A stretch of 64,000 nt of DNA, taken from contig JAKAYA010000002.1 in NCBI GenBank assembly GCA_021826965.1, positions 1 through 64,000 of the forward strand, written 5' to 3'. The position numbers and the translations under genes are program-made. The notes under the pieces are model-generated. The model ran no database searches and was not told the origin of the DNA. It saw only the letters and a list, made by a program, of their open reading frames with translations. Shown here in pieces: positions 44,816 through 53,521 of this stretch (position 1 is the first letter of the stretch; each line of letters starts with the position of its first letter). The DNA comes from Nitrospirota bacterium. Its GTDB lineage: Bacteria > Nitrospirota > Leptospirillia > Leptospirillales > Leptospirillaceae.

Positions 44816-45586
44816 ATGGCTGTCCGTGAAGTCCTGCCCACCACTCTGACCGACATTATCCAGGAAACACCAAGGGTTTGCACGTTTCGGCTGGCCTTGC
44901 CGGAGCAGTCGCCCTTTTCCTTTCGCGCCGGCCAGTTTGTCATGGCGTCCATTCCCGGTTTTTTAAACACCAAGGGGCGCCCTGTCCGGAGAGCCTATTC
45001 CGTGGCGTCGTCTCCAAGGGATCTGGAAAAGGGATTTCTCGAGCTCACGATCACGCGTGTGGGGGACGGGGGATTCTTTTCCAACCGGATTCATGAATGC
45101 CGTCCCGGCGACACCATCAACATCGACGGTCCCTACGGATCCTTCATTCTTCGACCGTCCGACGAGCCGCCCCCCGAACGATATCTCTTCGTTGCATCAG
45201 GTTCGGGGATCGCGCCACTTCGCGGCATGATCCGGACAATCCTGATGGAGGACCGGAAGGTCCCGGTCAGTCTTTATTACGGTTATCGAAGTCCCTCGGA
45301 TTTCATCTTCGAAAAGGAGCTGACGGACTATGCCCTTGTACGCTCGGGCTTTGAGCTCGTGACCGCCCTTTCCCGGAGCGAAAAGGCAATGCCGGAGGAG
45401 AGTCCCGTGCCCAATTTCCGGAAAGGGCTTTCCGGTCGAATCACCCGGCTTCTTCCCGAACTTGTGCGCGAAGCGGACGGGGCTGACATCTACATTTGCG
45501 GCCCCCCTGAAATGGTTGGACAGTCGGAGACTTTCTTTCGGGAGGCAGGATATCCCGAAGAACGGGTCCACAAGGAACAGTGGTGA
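44816..45586 (+). CDS. FAD/NAD(P)H-binding oxidoreductase, FNR family
   Basis: This 256-residue flavoprotein is of the ferredoxin-NADP reductase superfamily. It has the FAD motif RRAYSVASSP near residue 60, GPYGSFILR, the nicotinamide-site GSGIAPLRGMIRTIL, and YICGPPEMVGQSETFF near the end. The C-terminus is W, as often in FNR-like enzymes. There is no ferredoxin domain, so it probably reduces a separate electron carrier. It starts 50 bp after the permease gene. Confidence 0.88.
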   Translation: MAVREVLPTTLTDIIQETPRVCTFRLALPEQSPFSFRAGQFVMASIPGFLNTKGRPVRRAYSVASSPRDLEKGFLELTITRVGDGGFFSNRIHECRPGDTINIDGPYGSFILRPSDEPPPERYLFVASGSGIAPLRGMIRTILMEDRKVPVSLYYGYRSPSDFIFEKELTDYALVRSGFELVTALSRSEKAMPEESPVPNFRKGLSGRITRLLPELVREADGADIYICGPPEMVGQSETFFREAGYPEERVHKEQW

Positions 45587-45647
45587 AAAGTCGACCCATA
45601 TCCGCATACAGGAAAGCGGCGGACTTTTCAGTGGAAAGGATGGACTC

Positions 45648-46694
45648 ATGAGCGAATCGGCAGACGATATCCGGGCGGCCCATATCCGGTCGGAAGAACC
45701 GGGTCCGGGAGCTTCAGGCGGGCGTTCCCGGGCCTGGCGATGGAATGTGGGTCTGGTGATCTTTCTGATGATGATCATTCCGAGCTCCATTATGGTCGTT
45801 CTCTATTACCGGGAGGTCATGGCCACCTATTATGTCACCCGAAATCCGCTTCCCAAATCTGCCCGGGACATGGCGTCAGGCATCAGCCGGGTCATGGTGC
45901 AGGATATCCGGGATGTCATCCTGTTGGGCAAATCCTTGTCGAACCCCGTCATTCTGGGCTCTTCCGAGAAGATTCGCAAAACCATCGGAACACTTTCCGC
46001 ATCGGGTTCCCTCGAGCATTTCGCGGGTTGGGAGGTTTACGATGCGGGAGGAAAATCTTTGGGGAGATACGATTACCGGAATCTCGAGCCCTATGAAAAA
46101 GAAGCTCTCGGACTTCTGTCACGTCTTCGGAAAAACGGCGGTCCCGCCCTGTTTTCGTCACCGATCTACAACCAGAAAAACCGTGTCTCCATCCTTCTGA
46201 TCGCCGTTCCGATCCTGAAGCCCGATCAGACGTCCGTCGACCGGCCATCGGGTTATCTTGTCGGCGTGGAAAACCTGTCGGGAGTCATCGATCCTTATCT
46301 TTTTACGCCGAGAAAGCAGGGGGCGCCGGGATTGTCCTACGTCGCTTCCTCCGGCGGGCATATTCTTGCCAGCTCCAACGCTCTTCTCGTCGGAGAAAAA
46401 ATGGACCGGATCGGACTTGGGCATGTTCTCGCCCGTTTTCACCGCGGGGAGTCCGGCGGTTTCAAGGATTCGGTGAAGGGGGACCGATACATGTTCGGCT
46501 CGGCCCTCATGAGCGATCTTCAGGGTCTTTCCACCCATGCCTGGTTTGTTGTGTTGCAGGCTCCGGAGGATGTGGTCATGGCCAAGGCCCGGAGAATGCG
46601 ATTCATTATGGATCTGGTGGCTTTTGTCGTCGCTCCGGTTCTTTTTTCGGTGGATTGTTTCTTCCTGTTCCGGAGTCTTCGTTCTTCGACATGA
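45648..46694 (+). CDS. Extracytoplasmic sensor protein without output domain
   Basis: The 348-residue product has a transmembrane helix at about residues 32-55 (VGLVIFLMMIIPSSIMVVLY) and a second at about 318-340 (DLVAFVVAPVLFSVDCFFLF). The periplasmic domain between them has a Cache-like layout (GWEVYDAGGKSLGRYDY, YVASSGGHILASS). Nothing follows the second helix, so no kinase, HAMP or GGDEF domain is attached. ATG 45648 follows AAAGGA by eight bases. Confidence 0.75.
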   Translation: MSESADDIRAAHIRSEEPGPGASGGRSRAWRWNVGLVIFLMMIIPSSIMVVLYYREVMATYYVTRNPLPKSARDMASGISRVMVQDIRDVILLGKSLSNPVILGSSEKIRKTIGTLSASGSLEHFAGWEVYDAGGKSLGRYDYRNLEPYEKEALGLLSRLRKNGGPALFSSPIYNQKNRVSILLIAVPILKPDQTSVDRPSGYLVGVENLSGVIDPYLFTPRKQGAPGLSYVASSGGHILASSNALLVGEKMDRIGLGHVLARFHRGESGGFKDSVKGDRYMFGSALMSDLQGLSTHAWFVVLQAPEDVVMAKARRMRFIMDLVAFVVAPVLFSVDCFFLFRSLRSST

Positions 46695-46701
46695 CTCGTC
46701 C

Positions 46702-47850
46702 ATGAGAGCACCTGTCCAGAAACTGGGTATCATCGGAGCGAACCGCTACAGCGCGCCCTTGGTCCATTGGGTCCTCGCCCGGGGGTATCCCGTCGTTTGG
46801 TTCGAAAAGGAATTTACTTCTCTCGAAGATCAACTCGATAACGTCCGGAACGAACTCTCCCGAGAGGTGCATGCGGGACAGATCACGGCACTGGCCCGGG
46901 ATTCGATCCTCTCTCTCCTTTCGGGGACGACCCAATACACCGATCTTTCCGGTTGCAACATGATCGTCGAGATGAACCCGGACGATCCCGAGGAGAAGCG
47001 CGAGGTCATAAGCCGGCTTGAGGAGGTTGTGTCCCCGGAGGCCGCCGTCGGAATCTCTCTGGACACCTTGACCGTGACCCAGTTGGCCAGTGGAGTGCTT
47101 TATTCCAGCCGTCTTTTTCGGCTGCGTCCCATCGGACTGCCCCCCCGGACGCTCCTCGGACTTGAAATCGTTGCCGGCAGAAAGACGGATCCGGCCACAA
47201 TCCAGATGGCTTCCGATTTCTCGCGCATGCTGGAGCTGTATCCCGTGATTGCCCGCGAAGGGCCCGGAGGTGTTGTCAACCGTCTGCTTGCGCGAGGGTT
47301 TTCGGAAGCCCGGGCGTTCACCTTCGCGGATAAAAACCGATTGGCCGAACTGGATGACGAGCTCCGCCGACGGGGATGGGAAACGGTGCCGGGAGAGACC
47401 ATGGAGAAAATCGGGAGTCCGGCGGTACGTCTGCTCCTGTCTTTTTTTCAGCGGTTTTTCGGAAACACTTTTTTTGTCGAAGAGGACGAAGAGATCCGCG
47501 GTGCCCCTTCCCGCATTTCCTCCGGAAAGGTCATCCCGGAGATCCGGTCGGCCTCCGAGATTGCGGATTTGTGGATTCTGTCTCTCCAGAACGAAGCGAT
47601 TCAGATCGTTTGTGAGAATGTCGCTGACTGGGAAACAGTGGACCGGGTTTCGGAAATGGTTTTCGGGCTTTTGCCGGGAAAGGGGGGGCTCCTGGAGAGG
47701 GGGGCCTCCCGGGGATGGTCCGTAATCCTCTCGGGAGTCTGGACTTTGTCCAATCTGACAGGAGGACGGGTATGGCCATCCCCGCTCCTTCACCTGATCG
47801 GAATCGAATCCCGGCGTTCGGGCGAAGGAAATGCTGTCCGTCCAGACTGA
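46702..47850 (+). CDS. 3-hydroxyacyl-CoA dehydrogenase-like protein, probably inactive
   Basis: The 382-residue protein follows the fold of 3-hydroxyacyl-CoA dehydrogenase: a Rossmann start LGIIGANRYSAPLVHWV, EMNPDDPEEKREVISRLEEV, then EGPGGVVNRLLARGF linking to a helical C-terminal domain. The glycine-rich GxGxMG motif is altered. The segment aligned to the catalytic GLHFFNP reads RPIGLPPRTL, with no histidine. The usual SNTSSL is SLDTL. I infer loss of the normal reaction. Confidence 0.62.
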   Translation: MRAPVQKLGIIGANRYSAPLVHWVLARGYPVVWFEKEFTSLEDQLDNVRNELSREVHAGQITALARDSILSLLSGTTQYTDLSGCNMIVEMNPDDPEEKREVISRLEEVVSPEAAVGISLDTLTVTQLASGVLYSSRLFRLRPIGLPPRTLLGLEIVAGRKTDPATIQMASDFSRMLELYPVIAREGPGGVVNRLLARGFSEARAFTFADKNRLAELDDELRRRGWETVPGETMEKIGSPAVRLLLSFFQRFFGNTFFVEEDEEIRGAPSRISSGKVIPEIRSASEIADLWILSLQNEAIQIVCENVADWETVDRVSEMVFGLLPGKGGLLERGASRGWSVILSGVWTLSNLTGGRVWPSPLLHLIGIESRRSGEGNAVRPD

Positions 47851-48214
47851 ATCCGTCCGAAGGAACGACCGGTCCGGATTTTTCTGAAAATCGGAAAGAG
47901 TGTTTGACTGGAGAAGGGGGGATTTTGACGCCGGACGAAAAAGCCGGGGTTCTCCATATGAGCGGAGGGCTGTTTCAGAAGTCGCCTCCCGGTTCGACGC
48001 GGGAGCATGAGTCCGTCCGATGTTCTCGATTCCTCCGGGGACGGATTCAAAAGCCCGCCGAATTGGCCTGATCCGAAGCGCATCGGACTCTTTCCGGACC
48101 CTACGGCTTTCGATATAAGACCGTTCTGGCGGGCTCCGGTCTTGTTTGAATTCCCTTCAAAGGTTTATTACACTAAAAAGATGAAAATTGTATGGCACAG
48201 GAAGGGGAGGTGCG
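47851..48214. other. Intergenic region with promoter and inverted repeats
   Basis: About 360 bases without a convincing gene. It contains a long-spaced repeat GTCCGATG (48015-48022) with CATCGGAC (48081-48088), and a closer one, AAGACCG (48117-48123) with CGGTCTT (48137-48143). A promoter (entry at 48146) follows. Confidence 0.6.
48146..48174 (+). promoter_or_regulatory. Sigma-70-type promoter for the 48215 gene cluster
   Basis: TTGAAT (48146-48151), a 17-bp spacer and TACACT (48169-48174) lie about 40 bp before the gene starting at 48215. The inverted repeat AAGACCG/CGGTCTT ends three bases before the -35 box and may be a regulator site. Confidence 0.55.
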
Positions 48215-48910
48215 ATGCGTTCCGTTATGGGATCGGCCAGCGAGCCCAATTCCTTTCTCATCCTATACCTGTTGCCTGCTGTGACCCTGCCTGTTTTGTG
48301 TTCTTCCGGTCCCGTCCGGTCCGTGACCTTTCTCCCCGGAAAAACGCTGGGCGGTTTTCACATATCACTGAACGAAGGGCACAGAGCGGTCCTGTCCCCG
48401 CTCTCCGGATATTTTGACTGTGGCGGTCACAAAGGTTTTTTCTGGCCTTCTCCGGATGAACAGGAGATACTGAAGTATCGGGTTTCGGAGAACGGTCCCG
48501 GAAAGCTGTTCATCGCTTTCGACTTCGGAGGACATCCGTTCGACCGGAACCAGTACTTGCGGATGCACCTGGGAACACCGTTCCCGATCCGCAAGGAGGT
48601 TCCATTCATTGAGCTTCGCCATGGCCTTCTTTATGCCCGGACGGATTTTGGATCCTTTTACCGGAAAGCTTCGATGGACGTATTATGGCCGGACAGACTT
48701 GCCGGCGGCGTCCGACGTGGTTGGAAGATTGCCGTTCTGGCGTATTCGTCGGCGCACGTCCGTTGCCAGTCCCTGTCGACCTCCAAGGAAAGACGACTGA
48801 TGGATCCGGAAATCGCCACCGGGGAGTTTCCCCATGTGCGGGTGCGGATGAGCCCGGTCAAGACCCTTTCTCCTCCGGATTCCCTCTTATCTGAAAAGGA
48901 GTGCCGTTGA
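48215..48910 (+). CDS. Exported protein of unknown function
   Basis: I do not recognise this 231-residue product. A hydrophobic N-terminal segment (FLILYLLPAVTLPVLCSSG) looks like a signal peptide. The mature part contains DFGGHPFDRNQYLRMHLG and IELRHGLLYARTDFG segments with many aromatic residues. GGGGAGG precedes ATG 48215. The stop overlaps the TTG start of the TPR/LysM lipoprotein (TTGA), so the two are probably cotranscribed and work together. Confidence 0.6.
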   Translation: MRSVMGSASEPNSFLILYLLPAVTLPVLCSSGPVRSVTFLPGKTLGGFHISLNEGHRAVLSPLSGYFDCGGHKGFFWPSPDEQEILKYRVSENGPGKLFIAFDFGGHPFDRNQYLRMHLGTPFPIRKEVPFIELRHGLLYARTDFGSFYRKASMDVLWPDRLAGGVRRGWKIAVLAYSSAHVRCQSLSTSKERRLMDPEIATGEFPHVRVRMSPVKTLSPPDSLLSEKECR

Positions 48911-51099
48911 TTCCGGATTCCTATCGTGTCGCCAATGCCAGTCGATGGGCGTTATTCCTGCTTTTCATCGGACTGGGAGGATGTTTTCAGTCCCATGCGA
49001 TTTCTCCCGTTCCGGACAGACAGGTGACGCGCATTTCATCGGCCAAGCTGGCTCCGGTCGATCCCCCCCGTCCCTGGCAGTCTTACTACCATCAGCTTCA
49101 GGCGGACATAGCCGAAGGGATGGATAACCCTTACCTTGCCCTGGATGAGGTGGACAAGGCCCTGAAGTATCGCCCCGGGTCGATCGACCTGTCGCTTATG
49201 AAATCCCGTCTCGAGGAGCAGATAGGGCAATACGGTTCGGCGTTGCGGACGCTGGATGATCTCACGCAGGCCCATCCTGGTCGCCTGAAGCCCTGGATGG
49301 AACTGGCCAGGGTGAAACGCCAGCTGGCCCTTTCGGCGCCGGACAAGGCGGAAAGGGTCCGTCGTCTGAAGGAAATCATCCCTATCTATCTCGACCGCGT
49401 CATCGCCCTCGATCCGTTGAGGGAAGATGCGTATGTTGCCCTGTTCGACCTGTATGCGCGGACAGGCCAGACTCCGGAAGGTCTCCGGACGCTGGCTGCC
49501 GGGATCGATCGGGACCCGACGTCAACCTATCTGCCTTTCTATTTGGGATTCGAATATACCCGTCTGCACCAGTATGCCGATGCCCGAAAGTACTTTGCCC
49601 TTTCAATCAAGCGTAACCCTGCTTTCGAACCCGGATGGGAATCTCTGGCGGACATGGATGCCCAGGATGGAAAATGGAAGGATGCCGAGGGTCGCTACCG
49701 ACATATTCTGAACCGGATCCAGCCCGGAAATCCCGAAGTGGAAGCCAAGCTTCTGAAAGTTTATCTGGCGGAAAACAAAATCAACAAGGCGATTTCCTTT
49801 CTGGGGGAAATCATCGAAGAACATCCCGCGAATGATCGTTTCCGACTGATTCTTTCCTCTCTTCTTGTCGAACAGAATCGTTTCGGGCCGGCCATTGACG
49901 AGATCCAGGCCATCATCCGGAAAAACCCTGGCAATCTCAGGCTTCTGGCCTTTCTGGGGAGCGTCTATGAACGGTCCCTGCACTTCAACCGGGCCATCTC
50001 GAACTACCGGCTCATGATCCGGAAATTTCCGGGAAGCTATCAGGGATATTTTTCGATGGGCGACCTTTACCGGAAACTCGGCAATCCCGAGAAAGCCGTG
50101 TTTTATCTCCGGAAAGCCCACCGTCTGGCTCCCGGAAAATGGCAGATCGACTTTTCGCTCTCCCTCACTTACGAAGACTGGAAGAAGTATCGCCAGGCCA
50201 TGGCCGCCCTGCATCGGGCGATGGTCCTCAAACCCGGAAACGCGCTTCTTGTTTTCAACCAGGCCGTTCTTCTCGATCAGTGGAACCATCGAAAGTATCT
50301 CCCCCGCGTCCGGGCCGCCCTGAAGAGGGCCATTCAGCTGGATCCGCGTTTTCCGGATGCTCTCAACTACCTTGGCTACACGGATGTCGTCGAAAACGGG
50401 AATCTCGTGAAAGCGCGCTATCTGATCCTTCGCGCACTGACTTTCGATCCGCAGAACCCGTCCTATCGGGACAGCCTCGGCTGGTGTTACTTCAAGATGG
50501 GAGACTTGAGGCGCGCCTTCCGGGAAGAGTCCATGGCTCTGGTCGAAATGCCGAAGGATGCCACCGTCCTGTCCCACATGGGAAAGATCGAATGGCGGCT
50601 TTCCAGCTTTGTGGCGAAAGGGCACCCCGATCCCGAGACCGTCAAAATCCTCCAGTCGGCAGGGCTTTCTGGTCCGGATACCGCCACAAGGCTTCGGGAG
50701 AGGGCCCGCATACATCTGCGCGAATCGGCTCTGATCCACCCGATGAAATCCCGCCGCGTCCGTTTCTATCTGAGCCGTTTCGGGAAACAGGACCGGTCTT
50801 TTGAGAAGGATCTGCATATGGCTCGCCGCCAGTGGGGACGGATGCATCCGCATCACGGCCATGCCAGCCTTTACCGGGTTCAGGACGGGGATACCCTCCA
50901 GATCATTTCGGCAAAGAGCCGGATTTACGGGGACCCTCAGTTTTGGCAGGCGATTCTGAACGCCAACCGTTCTTTGATCAAAGATCCGAACCACCTGCCG
51001 GTGGGACTGATCCTCCGGATCCCGCCTCTTCCCCGGAGAGAACACGCCCGGAGACAATCCGGCGCCATGGGGGCCCTGATGCTCCACCGTCTATCCTGA
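48907..51099 (+). CDS. TPR-repeat lipoprotein with C-terminal LysM domain
   Basis: The 730-residue product has a lipoprotein signal (ALFLLFIGLGGC) with the lipidated Cys about 22 residues in. Many tetratricopeptide repeats follow, for example KYRPGSIDLSLMKSRLEEQ and AVFYLRKAHRLAPGKWQ. A LysM domain, YRVQDGDTLQIISAKSRIYG, lies near residue 660. It likely sits at the outer membrane and binds peptidoglycan while scaffolding other proteins. TTG 48907 is five bases after AGGAG; GTG 48901 is too close. Confidence 0.82.
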   Translation: MIPDSYRVANASRWALFLLFIGLGGCFQSHAISPVPDRQVTRISSAKLAPVDPPRPWQSYYHQLQADIAEGMDNPYLALDEVDKALKYRPGSIDLSLMKSRLEEQIGQYGSALRTLDDLTQAHPGRLKPWMELARVKRQLALSAPDKAERVRRLKEIIPIYLDRVIALDPLREDAYVALFDLYARTGQTPEGLRTLAAGIDRDPTSTYLPFYLGFEYTRLHQYADARKYFALSIKRNPAFEPGWESLADMDAQDGKWKDAEGRYRHILNRIQPGNPEVEAKLLKVYLAENKINKAISFLGEIIEEHPANDRFRLILSSLLVEQNRFGPAIDEIQAIIRKNPGNLRLLAFLGSVYERSLHFNRAISNYRLMIRKFPGSYQGYFSMGDLYRKLGNPEKAVFYLRKAHRLAPGKWQIDFSLSLTYEDWKKYRQAMAALHRAMVLKPGNALLVFNQAVLLDQWNHRKYLPRVRAALKRAIQLDPRFPDALNYLGYTDVVENGNLVKARYLILRALTFDPQNPSYRDSLGWCYFKMGDLRRAFREESMALVEMPKDATVLSHMGKIEWRLSSFVAKGHPDPETVKILQSAGLSGPDTATRLRERARIHLRESALIHPMKSRRVRFYLSRFGKQDRSFEKDLHMARRQWGRMHPHHGHASLYRVQDGDTLQIISAKSRIYGDPQFWQAILNANRSLIKDPNHLPVGLILRIPPLPRREHARRQSGAMGALMLHRLS

Positions 51100-51116
51100 T
51101 CCCAGAAAGGAGTCCC

Positions 51117-52289
51117 GTGTCCTCCATCCCGTTTTTTGATCTGACCCGGCAGTATGGACAGGTGGGTGACCAGGTCAACAAGGCCGTTCTTTCGGTCCTT
51201 TCTTCCCAACAATTCATTCTGGGGGAGACCGTCTCCCGTTTCGAAAAAAAGATTGCCGACTTTCTCGGAGCGAGCCAGGCGGTGGGAGTGGCCTCGGGAA
51301 CGGATGCCCTGATCCTTCTCCTGAAGGCGGCCGGACTCTTGCCCGGGGACGCGGTCCTCGTTCCTTCCTTTACATTCTATGCTTCGGCGAGCTCCATCTG
51401 TCTGGCCGGAGGACATCCGGTCTGGGCGGATGTGGATGAAAATCTCTATGTGGTTTCTCCTGAAACGCTTGAAAATGCGCTTCTGTCACAATGCGTCCGC
51501 GGATCGGACGGCGTTTTCCGGACCCGGGAAGGAAACTTTCCTGTCCGGGGAGTGGTTGTGGTTCACCTCTATGGACAGATGGCGGATATGGCACCTCTTG
51601 CGGAGTGGGCCGCGTCCCGTGGGCTCTGGATCGTCGAGGATGCCTGCCAGTCCATCGGAGCGAGGCAAAACGGAAAAAGCGCCGGAGCACTCAGCAGAGG
51701 AGCTGCTTATTCTTTCTTTCCCACAAAAAACCTTGGCGGTGGGGGAGATGGCGGTCTGGTGACAACGGAGGATGGCCGGGTGGCGGACCGCATCCGGAGC
51801 CTGCGTGTTCATGGGAGCCGACAACGTTACATCCACGAAGAGCTGGGATACAATTCCCGACTGGACGCCATTCAGGCGGCCATTCTCGAAGCCAAGCTCG
51901 ACTTTTTGCGCGGATGGAACGACCGTCGTTGCATTCTCGCAAAGCGTTATACGGAAGCCTTTTCCGGTCAGGACGTCTTCCGGATTCCCCGGTGGCGCGA
52001 AGGAGGCGATTCCGTGTATCACCAGTATACGATCGCCTTTCGGCGGCCGGACAAGCGCGACAGAGTCAAAAAGGCTCTGTCCGAGGCGGGCATCGGAACC
52101 GAAATCTATTATCCTGTACCGCAGCACCGGCAGATGGCCTTCCATCCTTCTTCCGGGACAGGACTGGACGTCACCGACCGGCTTTCGGCTTCTGTTCTGT
52201 CGTTACCTGTTTTTCCGGAGCTCACGGAGGCGGAGCAGGCGCAAATTGTCCGGGTCCTGATGAATGTGTCGCAACAAGGAGATGTCTGA
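51117..52289 (+). CDS. DegT/DnrJ/EryC1 family aminotransferase
   Basis: This 390-residue PLP enzyme probably aminates a nucleotide keto-sugar for a surface glycan. It begins SIPFFDLTRQYGQVGDQVN and has GASQAVGVASGTDALIL, VEDACQSIGARQNG and the PLP lysine in YSFFPTKNLGGGGDGGLV. The C-terminal part has the family segment EIYYPVPQHRQMAF. GTG 51117 follows AAAGGAG. Neighbouring genes do not name the sugar. Confidence 0.92.
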   Translation: MSSIPFFDLTRQYGQVGDQVNKAVLSVLSSQQFILGETVSRFEKKIADFLGASQAVGVASGTDALILLLKAAGLLPGDAVLVPSFTFYASASSICLAGGHPVWADVDENLYVVSPETLENALLSQCVRGSDGVFRTREGNFPVRGVVVVHLYGQMADMAPLAEWAASRGLWIVEDACQSIGARQNGKSAGALSRGAAYSFFPTKNLGGGGDGGLVTTEDGRVADRIRSLRVHGSRQRYIHEELGYNSRLDAIQAAILEAKLDFLRGWNDRRCILAKRYTEAFSGQDVFRIPRWREGGDSVYHQYTIAFRRPDKRDRVKKALSEAGIGTEIYYPVPQHRQMAFHPSSGTGLDVTDRLSASVLSLPVFPELTEAEQAQIVRVLMNVSQQGDV

Positions 52290-52810
52290 TGAATCATGTC
52301 AATCTGGAGGCGCTGGAAAAGACCATCGCGCTTTTTCGCGCGGAGCCCGGAAAGGCTCGCAAGGAGAACGTGCTGGAAGGGGAATGGAATACGAAAGGAG
52401 CAGGCCCGCAGTTTCATGCGGATCTGGCCTTCGAAGGCGGGAAGCTGGCTCTGGAAATGGACAACCCCCGCGCCATGGGGGGCGAAGGACTGGCGCCGGG
52501 TCCCCTGCAGTATTGCCTGTTCGGAATGGCGTCCTGTTTCGCGGGAACCTTCATGATGGTCGCGGCCCAGCAAGGTGTCGAGATCCGGCGCCTCCGGATC
52601 CGGGTGGAAAATGTTGTCGACATGACCCGTCCCCTGGGCATCAGTCATAATCCGCTGACGGACGGAGTGCGCATCCGGTTGTCGGTATCGAGCCCTTCAT
52701 CGGAAGTCGTTCTTCAGAAAATTGAAGAGCAATCCCGGGAACAATGTCCGGCTGTCTGGTGCCTGACCAATCCGATTCCTCTCTCCATCGCGCTCGAGCG
52801 GGAGGAATAG
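52289..52810 (+). CDS. OsmC-family protein
   Basis: This 173-residue protein belongs to the OsmC/Ohr fold, which often reduces organic peroxides with two cysteines. It has GLAPGPLQYCLFGMASCFAGT, with Cys residues ten apart in the long helix, and a second conserved Cys region SREQCPAVWCLTNPIPL. Whether it is a peroxidase or a thiol-binding relative cannot be told. Its ATG overlaps the preceding stop (TGATG). Confidence 0.82.
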   Translation: MNHVNLEALEKTIALFRAEPGKARKENVLEGEWNTKGAGPQFHADLAFEGGKLALEMDNPRAMGGEGLAPGPLQYCLFGMASCFAGTFMMVAAQQGVEIRRLRIRVENVVDMTRPLGISHNPLTDGVRIRLSVSSPSSEVVLQKIEEQSREQCPAVWCLTNPIPLSIALEREE

Positions 52811-53472
52811 CAACGAATTCCCGAAAGGAAGGGCTTCTCGAATTTCCCGGATTCGATCTGGTTCTGGGGACGGACACGCACGTCGGAAAGACGATTGTCA
52901 GCGCGGTTCTGCTCAGGGAATTGCGCGCGCAGGAAAAGGTTCCGGCGTATCTGAAACCGGTTCTGACGGGGGGGCGGGGAGAGGATCCGGACAGCGATCC
53001 GTCCCGTTGTCAAGAGATGTCCGGCTTGCCCGGACATCTCTTGACATGGATGTATGCCTTTGGAGAGCCGATCGATCCGATGACGGCCGCGAACCGGGCG
53101 GGGACATCGATCGACCCTCAGGCCATTCGGGAAAAAATCCGATTTCTTGCACTTCGGCATGCGTTGGTGGTGGAAGGGGCGGGGGGGGTTTTGTCCCCGT
53201 TTTTCGAGGGAGGACATGGAATCCTGTCAGCCTTTCATCCCGAAGACCTCATTCATTGCCGGATTCACCTGGTCAGCCACCCCCATCTCGGATGTCTTTC
53301 CCAGATCCTGTGCGCCTTGCGCGCGCTGAAACCTTTTTCTGCTTCCTGCCTCCACCTGGTGCGCCGACCTGTCGGAGACGACTGGCCTCTGGCCACGTCC
53401 CTCAACCCGGATATCCTTCGGAATCTTCTTCCTGCCATCCCTCTCCGGGTCCACGAATCTCCTTCCCGGTGA
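52744..53472 (+). CDS. bioD: Dethiobiotin synthetase
   Basis: BioD closes the ureido ring of dethiobiotin using CO2 and ATP. The product has the P-loop GTDTHVGKTIVSAVLL, YLKPVLTGG and VEGAGGVLSPF, all family motifs. The natural start is unclear: ATG 52744 or GTG 52759 lie inside the osmC frame, and no canonical start follows the GGGAGGA at 52800-52806 before the P-loop. An ACG at 52813 is well placed but speculative. Codons at 53008-53046 carry a perfect 17-bp inverted repeat. Confidence 0.85.
   Translation: MSGCLVPDQSDSSLHRARAGGIATNSRKEGLLEFPGFDLVLGTDTHVGKTIVSAVLLRELRAQEKVPAYLKPVLTGGRGEDPDSDPSRCQEMSGLPGHLLTWMYAFGEPIDPMTAANRAGTSIDPQAIREKIRFLALRHALVVEGAGGVLSPFFEGGHGILSAFHPEDLIHCRIHLVSHPHLGCLSQILCALRALKPFSASCLHLVRRPVGDDWPLATSLNPDILRNLLPAIPLRVHESPSR
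53008..53046. repeat. Perfect 17-bp inverted repeat inside bioD
   Basis: TGTCAAGAGATGTCCGG (53008-53024) and its exact reverse complement (53030-53046) flank a five-base loop CTTGC. The structure is wholly coding (residues around CQEMSGLPGHLLTW) and would form a very stable RNA hairpin. Confidence 0.92.
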
Positions 53473-53521
53473 AGAGGGACGATTCTCAAGGTTCAGCCTT
53501 TCCGCTTTTCCGTTGCCTTTT

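Noticed and set aside
47715-48071. Frames across the 47.85-48.2 kb gap
   Set aside because: They overlap the HADH-like gene in another frame, have no ribosome site, and give low-complexity Arg/Pro/Ser products.
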